Assembly: GCA_964036275.1 (NCBI GenBank)
Contig: OZ038437.1
Span: forward strand, 10,657,960-10,721,959
Length of the DNA: 64,000 nt
DNA from: Litoditis marina
Taxonomy: Eukaryota > Nematoda > Chromadorea > Rhabditida > Rhabditidae
Direction of reading: 5' to 3'
Position 1 is the stretch's first letter. Each line of letters starts with the position of its first letter. The notes under the pieces are model-generated. The model was not told the origin of the DNA and made no database searches. It saw only the letters and a list, made by a program, of their open reading frames with translations. The translations under genes and the position numbers were made by a program. Shown here piece by piece: positions 46,222 through 58,778 of the stretch.

Positions 46222-46522
46222 GTGAGTATTCAAATTTTACTCGTCTGATGAACGCTTGGTTTTTTATGGTTCGTGAACGATAGAAAATTGTAAATCTTTC
46301 TTTGAAAGTAAACTTTTCATATCTTTCAGGTATTGTACCTAGTATAAACGTGTGATTTTGTTCTCCACGTTGGTCACCACAGGCATATAGAATAGTGAAT
46401 GTGTTTTCGGGTTTTACCGAAACTGTGCTTGTTCAACTCGTGGTGATTTAACCAGGTAACTCGGTTAATGGTTACCTGCTAGGGTTAACAAAATACCGGG
46501 TTAAATTAAGAATTCGCCGGAG

Positions 46523-46640
46523 AACGATTATGATTACCAATCTCAACGCTTTAATCCTTGGAACGGCAATACATTTTTCAATTGCAGTTCAAAGGACGGA
46601 TGCGTCGGGATTGGTCCACGTAGTCGTCCTACTATGAAAG
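46523..46640. mobile_element. Foldback MITE, TTTAAAGGACTG family
   Basis: Paralogue of 20103-20219. Confidence 0.6.
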
Positions 46641-46656
46641 TTAATTGTGTTTTCAG

Positions 46657-46761
46657 TGTACTGTTCACGTTCCACGCGGAGGAGTGCATTGTTCGAAATT
46701 TATGACATTCTGGAATATTCCACCCAACGTGTGCACAGTTCGACTGGAAAACTTCTCACTG
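46657..46761 (+). pseudogene. Unrecognised exon, block III copy
   Basis: Paralogue of 20237-20341 with one base change. Confidence 0.4.
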
Positions 46762-47691
46762 GTGAGCACTGCTCATATTTCTTTTCCAGCGGTTATGAGC
46801 ATACACTTATAACTTGGTCTAATTGCAGCGGAAGGGTTGCTGGTGAACACTATGAGACTAATGGGTCCCGTTGGGACCTACTAATTACCGCACCTACCGC
46901 ACCGGAGAAAATACCGCACCGCGATTTGAAACCGCACCACCGCAAGTTGCGTATTTTTCTCAAAAAAATCCAATTCTCCAATTTTGCAACCAAAATAGTT
47001 TCCAAAGCAGAAACCCTAACCTTTTCACTCGAAAACGAAAATAGTGATTTCCAGAAAACTTTCTGTGAAGTTCTCTCTAGAAGAACATGTGTATACGCTT
47101 TCAGTATTGCATTTTCGTTTTCTGTTGTGTAACTTCAAACTTCATACCTTCATGTCACTTTAGTGAGTTATCGAATGTTTAGAGAAAGCTGCGCATTAGA
47201 AGAGAAGCACATTGAGTACCCAAGTACCCATGATGCTAGCGTTTGCTCCACTAGAAACTTAAAACAATGTCATGAACCCAGATGTACCGTAAAACTATTC
47301 ATCGCCGGTGGCCTCACCTCTCTCAATAGTGTGCCTTTTTTAATTTTAGAACCGTTTTAAAATACCCCATTTTTATAACCCTTCCATCCAGTACAAATAA
47401 ATGTGATTGATACAAGACAGGATGGAAAGTATACGCGACCTCGTTTAGTAACTGAACGGTGATTCCAAACGTGAAAATATGTTTTCTTTTATCTGTGTTC
47501 ATGAGAGCTGGATCTCTGCATCGACCGATAGTTTGCTCCTAATGAAGTCCTAGCTGCTACGCCAACAGTTTTGAGAGATCCGAACTAGCTAACTCTGTAA
47601 TGATCAACTACTCTTCTGTTGGTCCCACATATTAATTATACCGGGCTTGCTTTTTGTTTTTTCAAGAAATCAAAAGTTTTTTTTATTTCAG

Positions 47692-47799
47692 GAGGTACCA
47701 AACTCGACGTCCGGTAAATTGTTATTTGTGAAGCATATTTCCCTATACACCAGTCATATATACTGGTTTATTTCATGTGAATCTACAGCACTAATTGAG
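47692..47799 (+). pseudogene. Palindrome exon (copy 11), fully open
   Basis: 36 open codons including GKLLFVKHISLYTSHIYWF; perfect 17-bp motif CCAGTCATATATACTGG at 47750-47766. Flanked by ATTTCAG and GTGAGC. Confidence 0.55.
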
Positions 47800-48378
47800 G
47801 TGAGCATTCAAATTTCACTACTCTGATGAACGGTTGGTGTTTACGGTTAAGTGTTTGGCACTTTTATTTACATCAATTCCAATTATTGATCCAGGTTTCA
47901 GTGTTCAAATATATACAAATAGTTCACCACTATGACTTTAATCAAGTTACCAATAGGTCCGGTGCGATTTTTGTCTGATTCGAGGGGAGGCCAGAGAGGA
48001 AAGTTTATATGAAAGAAAAACTGAAAAATACTTTTGTTAATCGAACTAATTTCATTCCTATAGGATATAGGTACTCGACTTAGTTTAGAGTATTTGTTTC
48101 ATTTTTGTTATTCCAACTTGTGAGGTTTCTAGACCTATGCCCAAAACACCACTCGAGACAATGTCTGCAGTAACAGACTAGTATTGTAGTAATTTGATAT
48201 GAAAATTATATGTGTTTTTATAAATGTTATTAATAGAACGGATTCAGAATCTCGATGTTTGTCGGCTGATGCTGGCTACTACAAGAGTTCTATACCTTCC
48301 CAGTGTTCATGATTGCTGACGTTGTTCGAGGTACATTATACTTTCATCCACATAGTGACCACTTTCGCATCTTAGAGA

Positions 48379-48600
48379 TGGTCTGACAGGAACAGGATCT
48401 CGTGCCTTGCGCTCCACGGTTAACTCCGTCGCTCCAATGCAAATTCGCCCCAAACCAGAGTTTATGGATAGTTTTCTGGAACATTTATTTACTATTCATT
48501 TTGCGGATTTTCTAAAACTTAGTTTTCAAAGTTCTTCTGGATTGGAGCGACGGAATTGACCGTGGAGCGCAAAACGCGAAATTTGGATCGTGTCAGACCA
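48379..48600. mobile_element. MITE with 60-bp inverted ends (TGGTCTGACA)
   Basis: Ends TGGTCTGACA and TGTCAGACCA; further in, GCGCTCCACGGTTAACTCCG pairs with its inverted copy near 48550-48570. Absent from the block I paralogue near 25080, so inserted after the duplication. Confidence 0.75.
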
Positions 48601-48907
48601 TTTTAAAGACTACTTTTGTATCTCTAGAAAGACTACTTTGAGTGAAGAAAAACTCGGGGAAAAAATGAGGATGAATTAGTTCTAGTTTTGATTACATAGA
48701 TTGGAAAGAAATATCAGATCAAAACAAGATTGAAAATAAGGTGATATTTCGAGGTAGAGGTCGAATAAAACTAAGAATGAAATTTGTAATTTGAGATTTA
48801 GAAAAAAGTGTGTTTAATTAATACAACGAAAAATTAACCCGAATGAAATATAAATTAAGTGGATTTACAGAATCGCAAATATTCAAGTCTCTGCTGTGCA
48901 CAAAAGA

Positions 48908-48962
48908 ATGACATCCGTTGAAGCTCTTGTCGAATGTACCTTATGCCTGCAATGTTTTGGTG
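48908..48962 (+). pseudogene. RING-finger exon 1, block III
   Basis: MTSVEALVECTLCLQCFGG then GTGAGT. Keeps two extra Cys (CLQC). No exon 2 copy lies downstream in the window. Confidence 0.55.
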
Positions 48963-49503
48963 GTGAGTATATATAATATACACGTAAATTGTCGTATACA
49001 TGTAATTTTACGTCTCTAGCGCGGTAGGATTCCCTCTGTACCTCATTAGATTGACTCATGAACAAAATATCATTTTTCTGTTGGTTGCTGTTTGACAACA
49101 ACATATGCTCACGAGGGTCTCATAAGAAATATAATATGAACTTCTCATGAGGCTGGAAGGATTGCTAGATCTTCAGAAAACCACAAGTACTTCCTATTTG
49201 AAGAACATTTACTAGATTCCTTTATCTTTCTTCAAAAATCCCAAATGATCATCATGAAAATGTTTTTGTGAAAATACCTCTCAGTTGGGGATGTTCGAAC
49301 AAAACTTAGTTGTGATCTCAACGCATACGATCAAACTACAAACAGATCGTAATATCAGCCGATAGAATGTGTGTTGCCCCTTTTCGCTGTGTTTATAATT
49401 TGATCTCCTTGCTTTTCGGTCGATTTTCGAAAAATTATGACTGATGAAGAGTACAAACTACAACTCAGTCATGTCAATCTTTTCTTCATCCAACAAATTT
49501 CAG

Positions 49504-49597
49504 AAACGAAATGGTGACAACGTTCTCGAATTTATTGTTTTCTTGCATTCCGGAACGGTTGAATGGACTAATTTGAGAAACTTCTCTACTTTGGCTG
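49504..49597 (+). pseudogene. Unrecognised exon, block III only
   Basis: TTTCAG acceptor, GTAAGT donor, open frame NGDNVLEFIVFLHSGTVEW and on to LRNFSTLA. Codon use and clean splice sites look genuine. It could follow RING exon 1 (48908-48962), whose phase (1) would not read it in this frame without another exon between. Function unknown. Confidence 0.4.
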
Positions 49598-49599
49598 GT

Positions 49600-51120
49600 A
49601 AGTCTTAACTCTCAACTTTTTTCGGAAGCTCATATTAGTCTGCGAATAATGACACGTAAAGTTATTTTCGAACATTACGAAACTATTTATCAATTGATCT
49701 TAGCTATATTTGAATTTGTTCTCCAGCTCGCCAGTTCGTTCAAAAAATGATATGCAATAATGAAATGGTTATGTAAAACCAGTCCATGATCATTACACAC
49801 TGTGTAGTAAATATTTGATTTGAAAATATCTTTTCGAGCTAATCGAAACCACAGACGTTTGGAGAAACATTCGCCTGCGATTGCGGCTTTTGGCAATAAC
49901 TTTACTTCAGACGTAATACATTTGGCGGAATCGTGAAGAAAGAAAGTGTATAAATACATGAAATATAACGATACTTTTTCAGATAATACATTCCACTATA
50001 TTCACACTCGTTAAAAGAATCATGGAGCCTAAACTCCAACACTTCGGTCATATATACTGGTTTTCAATGGTTGACTTGTGGCTGTGAAGCAGTACAGTGT
50101 AACTGATGTGTAAGGTTTGTGCTTTATTCATACACTTAGGACACGGGACTTTTCTTTCTTTTTTGTGTTTTTTTTTACAATCGTAGAAGCAGCCTAGTGT
50201 TCAAAATTTGTTGAACAAATCTAATGTTTCTGGTTTTGCTTCAGCGGTTTTGTGTCAGTTATTTTGTTAAAAATGTATGGGAACTGATTGAAGTTCTGCA
50301 TATAGTAGAACCTCCAACTATTTGAAGTTTCGTATCGAGTTTTTAATTTTAGCACTTTCTTTAGTTCCAATTATTTCCAGTTTCGATTATCTCCATTATT
50401 TGAAATTTTGAAAAAACTAGAATTTCAATAATTTTTGTTTTCCGAATTCGACTTTTATAACCTTAATAGTCATATTTAGAAGTCTCAGAGCGTTTTTGAA
50501 TCTCATAGTTAACGAAAGCTCTCAAATTTTGTCTTGGGGTGTTAAAGAACTGATAGAAAAACGTCCTGTTTTCTTATTTTATTCTCCTTGTTCAGTGGAC
50601 TTGTCTCCTGGTTTCGTAAGAGGAACCACATTGCTTTGGAAAATCCTATGGTTCTCTGGTTGCCGAGTGTCCTCTGTATCCATCTTGGCAGGTCCGGAAG
50701 GTTTGCTGAACGGTTGGTTTTTACGGTTAGGGAGCGGCTGGTTTTGCTGTTGATAGAGTTTCATAATTGACTGATGTCAGTCAGTAGCAAGTGTTTGGTA
50801 CTTTTATTTACACCAATTACAATTATTCGTTCAGGGTTCAGTGTTGTACGCTTCTGTGAAATTTTCCTAATTTTCTAGTTCTTCTCCGAATTTAATGATA
50901 CTTCAAAGCTCCTAAGTCGTTATAGAACGAGTACAAACTGTAGTCTTTTCTCTATCTCACTAGCATCGAAATTTCCATCTTTTACAGATGGTATGACACA
51001 ATTTAAGATATCTGAAACGGATTTACAATTTAAGATATCTGATATGAAACATTTCTTCACATTTTTCATGCTTCACGTAAAATGTGTGCAATAATCGAAA
51101 AAAATTGATTATCATTTCGT
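49600..51120. other. Block III spacer
   Basis: Holds palindrome copy 12 and an 89-codon minus open frame (49690-49959) with no splice or domain support. A short low-complexity region of ATTTC words lies near 50360-50450. No gene called. Confidence 0.5.
50044..50060 (+). repeat. Palindrome motif copy 12
   Basis: TCGGTCATATATACTGG, preceded by ATGGAGCCTAAACTCC; a degenerate flank with a kept palindrome. Confidence 0.65.
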
Positions 51121-51124
51121 TTAG

Positions 51125-51287
51125 ATGTTCTGGATGTTTGTCTGAATGCTACTTGGCTACTGACAGTGCCCGGAGAAAGATGGAACTTCGAAACAGCTGG
51201 AGTAGTTCATCTCCAGATGCTGATCTACGAGAAGTCGTTCCTCCATTTGCAGACCGAATCACCAAATTTCCCTCATTTACTGCATAG
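51125..51287 (+). pseudogene. C-terminal exon of an unrecognised gene, block III
   Basis: CGTTTAG acceptor, frame CSGCLSECYLATDSARRK, ends KFPSFTA then TAG. Paralogue of 25892-26063. Confidence 0.45.
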
Positions 51288-52117
51288 TTTGTACATTTCA
51301 TTTCAATTTTAACATAAGTTTCCTGACTATTTTGTGTTACTAACTGCATTGTCTTAACTATTGCTAAACTACTTTTTGGCTTTCTCAATTGGACTTATAT
51401 ATAGTAAATATATATATGAATACTAAATTCCGTGGAAAAGTGAGAGGTAACGAAACAGGAAACATGGAGTAGTTCATCTTCAGATGCTGATCTAAATGAA
51501 GTCGTTCCTCCATTTACAGAAGGAATGATTCCAACTTGACACGTACGACGTATAGACTCATAGTATCAAGCGAATCGGAATGTATACTTGTACTGTGATT
51601 ATCATTTCTAATGCATAAATCTGTCAATATTTATCTCTACTTCCGTCATAATTCAAATAGAACACCTGGGTAATACTGTTGGCCAGCTATGAGTAGTTTC
51701 ACAGTGTCTCAGAACTCAAATATATTCTGGAAGCATGAAAAGGACGAAATTCGGTTTTGAACATACACTACAACAGAACTTGTAAGTTTTGAATCAGTCA
51801 AATATGTTCTAGTTTTACGGAAGGATTCTCACAAAGAGAGGTGTAGAACATGGCTGTGAAACGAGTGGACATGACCTAAAACAGTTCCACCACATCTTTT
51901 TCAAGAAGTGTATGTACCAGAAGAAATGTCATAGTGAAACTTAGGTTGTAGTCTGGTTCGAAAATGCGACAGGACTTATAAATAGCTAACAGGAATCAAA
52001 TGAATGTTACCTTAAGGAATGTGACGTTGAAAGAACCTTCAATAATAATTGATTAGATGCTCATTATTTCCCATCTATTATTCCATTATTTCACCGGAAA
52101 TATAGAAAATGAGGACA

Positions 52118-52705
52118 ATTTGTATAAACAACGATGTAAAGTGAGAGACAATTAGTTTTTGAGATTGAACTGCCTAGAAAAGGAGGACAATAACTCAAGA
52201 TGGAAATAAAAAATCTAATCTCGCAATTTTCATGATCGTCCTGACACACTGATTCGAACAATAAGTGCTAAATCTTTGAGAACGTTCCGATCACACTAAA
52301 AACGTATCTGAAACAAAAATCAGCTATACTGTCAGTCAATCGCACATTCACTTGAAACATGTTAAACACAGCAGAACCTAGAAACGTGAAACGACAAAGT
52401 GCACACTTTCTCATTAGAATTCTAACTGTAGGTGAACATTCAATAAACTTCTAGTGCACTCTGTTCTGTTAACAGTTTTGGATCAGTGGTGAAAAATTGT
52501 CATATTAGGACGTTTTATCTAATGTTTGTTAGCTGCAAGGTCTTTTTCAGTAGAAAACCAAGATGTTTTTGACCCATGAAAATTGCGAGATGATATTTTT
52601 TTATTTCCCTCTTGAGTTATTGTCCTCCTTTTCTATATTCCATGCAGTTCAATCTCAAAAGCTAATCGTATCTCACTTTACATTCGTTTTTTATACAAAC
52701 ATATT
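52118..52705. repeat. Inverted pair at the end of block III
   Basis: 52118-52240 and 52575-52705 are inverted copies of the block-end sequence (AAAGGAGGACAATAACTCAA and its complement), with a TATACTGTTAG MITE (52325-52457) between. The polymerase locus starts at the edge of the right arm. Confidence 0.65.
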
Positions 52706-52707
52706 CA

Positions 52708-55189
52708 ATGGTTGGAGAAGGAGAACGGTGTGGAGCTACAGTACAATTCAGAGGTGGCGAGTTCAGAATCGCACACCAAGGACACAATTTCCGTGTGGAT
52801 GCGATCAATCACTCGTCGACTACTGTGTATGAAGTTCTCGGCTGTTTTTATCATGGATGTGAGAAACACGCAGGCCGCGATGAAGTGCACCCCTACAACG
52901 GAAAAACCATGGCGCAGGTGAGTTTTGCACAACTTGAAGGTAGTAAAAACACAGCAAAACTTTTGTACAATTCTCAAAATGTAAAAATTTCCAGATCCTG
53001 ACAGAAACGGAGGCTCGCATAAAAATTATCGAGTCGCGAGGTTATACGGTGATCAAAATCTGGGAGTGCGAAATCAAACTACAACTCAAACGTGATCGGG
53101 AAATGGCAAACTTCTTCAAAAGTTGCGTGCACAAGAGCCGTCTGAGACCAAGAGAGGCGTTCATGGGTGGTCGTACTCAAACGTATTGTCTGCTTGCGGA
53201 GGCTGATTCGCACAAGTCTATACAATATCTGGACTTTTGTAGTTTGTACCCGTACACCACAGCGTACTTGGCCGAATACCCAATCGGATACCCCGAGGTC
53301 ATCACTTCTGACTTCAAACCGTTTGTCACTGGTCAAGATTCCCCATACAAGGGTCTTGGATGTGTGACATATTGGCTCCGCCCGACATCAAAATTCCCAT
53401 TATTGGTGTACGGCTCAACAACAAGTTGGTATATTGCACGTGTCGCACGTGTGCCGAAAATGCGGACAACACACCGTGTACCCACTACTCGGAGAAGGAA
53501 CGATTTCTTCACGTTTCCGTGTGTCACGTGGAACTGTCCCACGCTCTGCGAAACGGTTACAAGGTACTACGATGCTACGAAGTATGGAGTTGGAACACTT
53601 GGGAGATGGGTGGTCTCTTCAAAGAGTTCACCAAGAAGTTCATCAAACTCAAGCAGGAAGCAAGTGGTTGGCCCTCGTCGGATATGACTGAAGAGCAAAA
53701 GGTTGGAAACATTCTGTAATCTAACTCAAACATGGGTAATTAAACCGGCGGAATGACCAGATATATCTTTCAGGTGCGGTTTTTGGAAGACCACAAAGAG
53801 AACGTCGGCGTGGAATTGGACCGTGGAAACATTGCTAAAAACGGGGCATTGCGGACAGTCGCCAAACTCCTTCTCAACAGGTAAAAGCTATTCCAAACGT
53901 AATTACACTCAAGTGATCAAACTACAAACTATAAAACTGAACTTTTCAGTGTGTGAGGCAAAACCGGCCAGAATTCTGACAAAACCGTGACGGAGTTCAT
54001 GCCTTCGAACAATGAAAAACTATGCAAGCTGATCAACGACACAAAGATTGAGATTACCGGCTTCTCGCTCCTGGATGATTCTGTAGTTTGCTCGTACAAA
54101 CCACGCGTGGAGTACAGAGAGCCCGTGGAATACACAAACGTTGCGATTGCGGCCCACACTACTGCGTACGCTCGACTCCGTTTACTGGAGGCAATGAGTC
54201 TTGTTGGAGATGATCTTCTTTATGTTGGTGAGTTCAAAAGTTTGGAAAAACGGTTGGAATACAGATTGTTTCAAAAAATTACACAGCAGAAGTTTCCCCA
54301 TTTTCAGATACCGATTCTCTCATATTCCTCAACGACGACAGCAAACCGAATAGGTTAGCTGACCTTCGTGCGGACCGACTTGGGTTTTTGACCTCGGAAA
54401 TACCGGAAGGCTACCGGATAACCAAGTTTGTGAGCATGGCGCCCAAAGTCTACTCATATTTGCTGGAAAACGACGCCGGAGATGTCAAGACTGTCTGCAA
54501 AGTCAAAGGAGTGTTAGTTTTACTCCACCCCTATTCACAAGTTTTCTCATAGTTTTCACAGCGTTCAACAACCCGATTTCAGACGCTTGATTCCGAAGCG
54601 GCCAAGAAGATCAACTTCCAAGTCATGGAGGACATGGTTCGCGACCTGGTTGCTGCGGAAAACCCCGGACTTGTTGAGAAGTTCTCAAGAAAAGACTACA
54701 ACCAGTGATGACCAAACTACGATATCTGCCCGATTTCACAACTGTGCCCTATGGCTACTTGGACCAGGAAGCAATCGATAAAAGGTTAGCGTCATCATGT
54801 AAACTATCATTGTTTATATTACCTGCATGACGCACGCGTGTGCTAGCTATACAAAATAGAATACAATAGAACAGAATGTTTATTCGCGATTGAACACGTG
54901 TCTTTCCACATTGGTATATGTGGCACTACAAACTATGACTGTAGATTTAGGAGAAACTTGTCAAACTCAAAAAATAACTTCCAATTAAAGCCATAATGCC
55001 CGGTACCTGGGCGTGGTACGCCTATTTCGAAACGACACCACCGGATTCTAGGCAAGTTATCTGAAATTGTACATCTTCGGGATCAAACTACAACAACCCT
55101 TGGTTTTCAATACTAACTTTACAACATTTCAGTCCTCCAACTACTACTACAACCCCTGTGAGGAGCGAGGCAAGTACCCCTACACCTGA
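52708..55189 (+). pseudogene. Family B DNA polymerase (DNA_pol_B_2) gene, copy II (decayed)
   Basis: Replicative DNA polymerase of mobile-element/plasmid type. Exons: about 52700-52917, 52995-53701, 53774-53880, 53950-54227, 54308 to about 54513, then C-terminal pieces to 55189. Order of motifs: VYEVLGCFYHGCEKH and WECE (N-terminal nuclease-like block), LDFCSLYPYTTA (motif A; FC replaces the usual FN), CRTCAE and C-x-H pattern, EASGWP, VAKLLLN (motif B), YVDTDSL (motif C). Lesions: frame changes near 52740 and 53351-53360, a TGA replacing the Trp of motif B (53954-53956), a lost G at the donor near 54513, and a deletion near 54680. No integrase, capsid or protease gene lies nearby, so Polinton, plasmid-like or Helitron-borne origin cannot be decided. 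Confidence 0.8.
54847..54925 (-). repeat. Retroposon tail in last polymerase intron, copy II
   Basis: Paralogue of 39293-39372. Confidence 0.55.
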
Positions 55190-55206
55190 TAACCGCTAAT
55201 TGTAAA

Positions 55207-55614
55207 ATGTTGTACATAAATGTATATTATACGCTTGTTGAAAGTGGTTGTACTGTCTTTGACTCCGAAAGAATGTATGTTAGAGCGATTGAATCGGTGC
55301 AGAATGACTTTACTAGAAAGTTGTTCATGCGACAAGGAGGTTATAGCTACTGCAAAATACCGTCCGCTGAGTTTAGAAACCGAAAACTAGATCTTGATTC
55401 ACTTGAAAAACGACGCAAAGTGTTTGACATGATTATGGTACACAAAATTGTTAATGAACAATCAGGCCCCACTGCATCGAACTTCTATAAGTTCGATAAT
55501 TCGCGCACAAGGGGTGTGAGTTCGAACCTACGTTTCAGTGCGCCGAAATTCAAACCTAGAGCACAGTTTTTCACTATAAGAGCTGGCTCGAAATACGTGA
55601 AGATAACCTACTAA
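55207..55614 (+). pseudogene. Non-LTR retrotransposon reverse transcriptase, C-terminal end, copy II
   Basis: 135 open codons; same 5' truncation point as copy I, so the two arose by duplication, not by two insertions. A third fragment lies at 59008-59206. Confidence 0.65.
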
Positions 55615-55743
55615 ATCATCATCATACCTGTAGCCGTGGTTTGGTAACATGACAATGAAAATTGCACTCCAAATATTCATTTAAACAGCCACTACAGGCG
55701 CTACAACCGAGGTAAGATAAAAAATTAACAATATTAAAATAGC

Positions 55744-55974
55744 ATGAACGATCTACAACAAAAGCAGGGTGGTATGTGGCACACAAAGGACCGAGTCCAG
55801 TTACAGTTGAACAATCAGCACCTCAAAGGGCAGGGCCCCGCCTCGCGTTCTCATCAACGGGACGTCCGTGTGGACCAGTTCTATAGAATGGCTGAAATGT
55901 TTTCTAATATTATAACACCCGACAACTGCTGTACACTTAACGTTCGAGGGCAAAAGGTATCCTGGGTACATTAA
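55744..55974 (+). other. 76-codon open frame, doubtful, copy II
   Basis: Paralogue of 40179-40409. See there for why coding is doubted. Confidence 0.25.
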
Positions 55975-57019
55975 CCGGCAAACGCAAACTTTAAAGTGCA
56001 AACTATTTTTCATTATCAAATGGTTTCTCTAATTTCTATTCCGTTCAGTACTTTTATGTATTCAACCCAGTTTATATTATTAAGTAAATCAGCTAAAAAC
56101 TTTTTCTCCCATTCACATTAGTTGATGTAAAATATTAACCATTCAAATTAATTAATCATTGAAATAGCCTTCACTGTAATGATAACCGTGGCAACTATTC
56201 ACACCATGAACGTCAACACGGTTTCCACCATATTTTAATCACTAGCAAATGTTTTATCACATATTTATGTTACTCCCTGTTAATCATGAACACGTGTAAT
56301 GAATCACTCATAAAATCGCAACTAAGCCTCATCTCCCCGTTATCAAAGTAAATTACGCAATACAAGAAAAATGAGAAAATGTACCGTTCCAAGTAGTACT
56401 GCGTCAGCACGCCTCTTCGGACTTCGCGACGTCCCACCGGCACATTGACATCGTGGTGCCTCCAAATAGAACGTTCTGTGGCTGCCGTGGAATCCCTTAA
56501 ATTGGTCATGTTTCCTATATCTTCAAACCAAGGATTTTCGTAACTTTCGCTTCAAGACTTAAATGTTTTATCATAACAGGGGGTTAATTTCCATGTCTAA
56601 ATGGCCCATACCGTCGCAACAACAATTGAATTAAACAACTCGTAAAACTCTATTAAAGCTTAAATATTTTAAACATCATCGTATGAAATTATGAAATCTA
56701 AAAAAAAGGTGAGAAAAAATAAAACTCTATTGGCCGTTCCAGCCACCTCAATATATTCAATTGTTTTAAAATGCTCGCTTTTGTTCTTTAAAGTACTCAT
56801 TTTACTATGTTTTTCTCTCAAACCATTTCTCAAACCATTAAGAATTTTGTGCATTGTACTAGGAAAAAGAACTACGTATTTTCTGTAGTTTCCTAGAAAA
56901 AATTCCAGTTTTCCCATTATAAGAAAGAATTACATGAATCTGATAGAAGAAGTAATAGTTTTTCTATTATACTTCAAGGCTTACCTCAATTTGTGATGTA
57001 CATTTGAATACAATGAGAA

Positions 57020-57036
57020 CCAGTATATATGACTGA
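57020..57036 (-). repeat. Palindrome motif copy 13
   Basis: CCAGTATATATGACTGA with ATGCTCCTTG following and an AAATTGAGGTAAGC donor on the minus strand. Confidence 0.7.
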
Positions 57037-58150
57037 GGTATACGAAAATATGCTCCTTGAATGAAAAGGTGATTGCACTTCGACTTATGAATTCTCTGAA
57101 AAACAACATACTTTTTGTGTTATCATGTTATCATGTTGATATCACTATAAAGTTAAAAAAAATTAGTAAAAAGTGGGGGAACCAACAAATGTGTGAGTTG
57201 TGTTTGGTTCGACCTCGATATCAGCAAAAAGTGAACGATACGAATTGATGTGATACTGTAGCAGAAGTATTCTGCAAAAATAGAACAATACAAATGTTGC
57301 ACAATGGTTCACGAAGCCCGCATGATATTTCAGAAATTGCCGAAGGGTATTCCATGAGTACTTTGACGACATGCGTGCGTTGTGAACCATTGTGCAACAT
57401 TTGTATTGTTCTATTTTTGCAGAATACTTCTGCTACAGTATCACATCAATTCGTATCGTTCACTTTTTGCTGATATCGAGGTCGAACCAAACACAACTCA
57501 CACATTTGTTGGTTCCCCCACTTTTTACTAATTGTCCTTTTTTTGCTAGTTGTACTCCTACAACTTCATATGTTGCCTATTCACAGAGTGGATCTTGTGA
57601 ACTCATTATATTATTATGGGAATCTCAGTTTTGTGTGTGCACGAAGCCGAATGCAGACCATAAAATTGCTGGTGTTGCAATATAACGCAGGTTACTGGCT
57701 CTATGACTATCAACAACTGAACAAAAACGAAACGAAATTTTCTAGGTTTTTCAGCTACCAATACACACTACATGTGTCAATTACTGAATGGAGCAATATT
57801 CAAACTATTCGATTGTCAGTTTCGTGTGTTTTTGTTTTGGCGCCATTTGGCGTCTGTTCCGAGCCAGACGATAAAGTTGGCGCCAATTGGCGCCAGCGCA
57901 CAGTGCCAACAGAACTTTTTAGATTTTCAGATTGAGCATACTTGCCATGTGATAGTTATTTAGTGTACCGAATTTCAGACGATTCCATTGACGCTGTCGT
58001 GAGTTTGGGTTTTGGCGATATCTGGCGCCTGGTTCGAGCGCCAGAAGAAAAATTTCAGTTTTGGAAAATGACTTTCACACTTTTCACCAAATTATTCAAT
58101 TTCTATTAGTGTTCAACATTTTAGTTGACGATAAATAGTGTTTTGCCGTT

Positions 58151-58705
58151 TTTGGCGCCTATTGGCGCCAGCGCCGGGCGCCAATGATGATGTATTCATC
58201 TCATATTTGGCGCGACGGGCTACGTTTTGCATTACAACTCATGTTTCAAATTTCAGCTAAATCGGTTTGGTAGTTTTTCCAATAGTGGTTTTTGGCGCCT
58301 ATTGGCGCCCGCGCCCGGCGCCAATGAGGAGCTATGCATCTCATATTTGGCGCGATGGGCTAAGTTTTGCATTAGAACTCATGTTTCAAATTTCAGCTAA
58401 ATCGGTTAAATAGTTTTTCCAATAGTCGTTTTTGGCGCCTATTGGCGCCCGCGCCCGGCGCCAATGAGGAGCTATGCATCTCATATTTGGCGCGATGGGC
58501 TAAGTTTTGCATTAAACTCATGTTTCAAATTTCAGCTAAATCGGTTAAATAGTTTTTCCAATAGTCGTTTTTGGCGCCTATTGGCGCCCGCGCCCGGCGC
58601 CAGAGATTACATATACATTTCATACTTGGCGCGACGAGCTAACTTTTGCCATAGAATAGATGTTTCAAATTTCAGCCAAATTGGTTCAGTAGTTTTTCCA
58701 CTACG
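58151..58705 (+). repeat. 140-bp tandem array rich in GGCGCC
   Basis: Unit starts TTTGGCGCCTATTGGCGCC at 58151, 58291, 58431 and 58570, each with several GGCGCC palindromes. Degenerate units reach back to about 57840. Confidence 0.9.
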
Positions 58706-58722
58706 ATGCGGACAGAATTCCG

Positions 58723-58778
58723 TGAGGGACGAGGGACGAGGGACGAGGGACGAGGGAGGAGGGACGAGGGACGAATTA
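58723..58778 (+). repeat. Heptamer run (GAGGGAC)n
   Basis: About seven copies of GGGACGA/GGGAGGA between the array and the 3' end of element B. Confidence 0.9.

Larger units (their letters stand above)
53905..56815 (+). repeat. Segmental duplication with 38285-41280, second copy
   Basis: Collinear with the first copy. Spacer 55980-56815 has no gene. Confidence 0.85.

Noticed and set aside
50496..50770. Overlapping open frames of 60-85 residues on both strands
   Set aside because: No conserved motif, no acceptor/donor pair consistent with either frame, no copy elsewhere.
52708..55189. Complete Polinton/Maverick element
   Set aside because: No integrase, packaging ATPase, protease, capsid gene or long terminal inverted repeats found around either polymerase copy.
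57392..57935. Open frames of 97 and 130 residues
   Set aside because: Begin in the inverted-repeat arm of element B; no splice or domain support.
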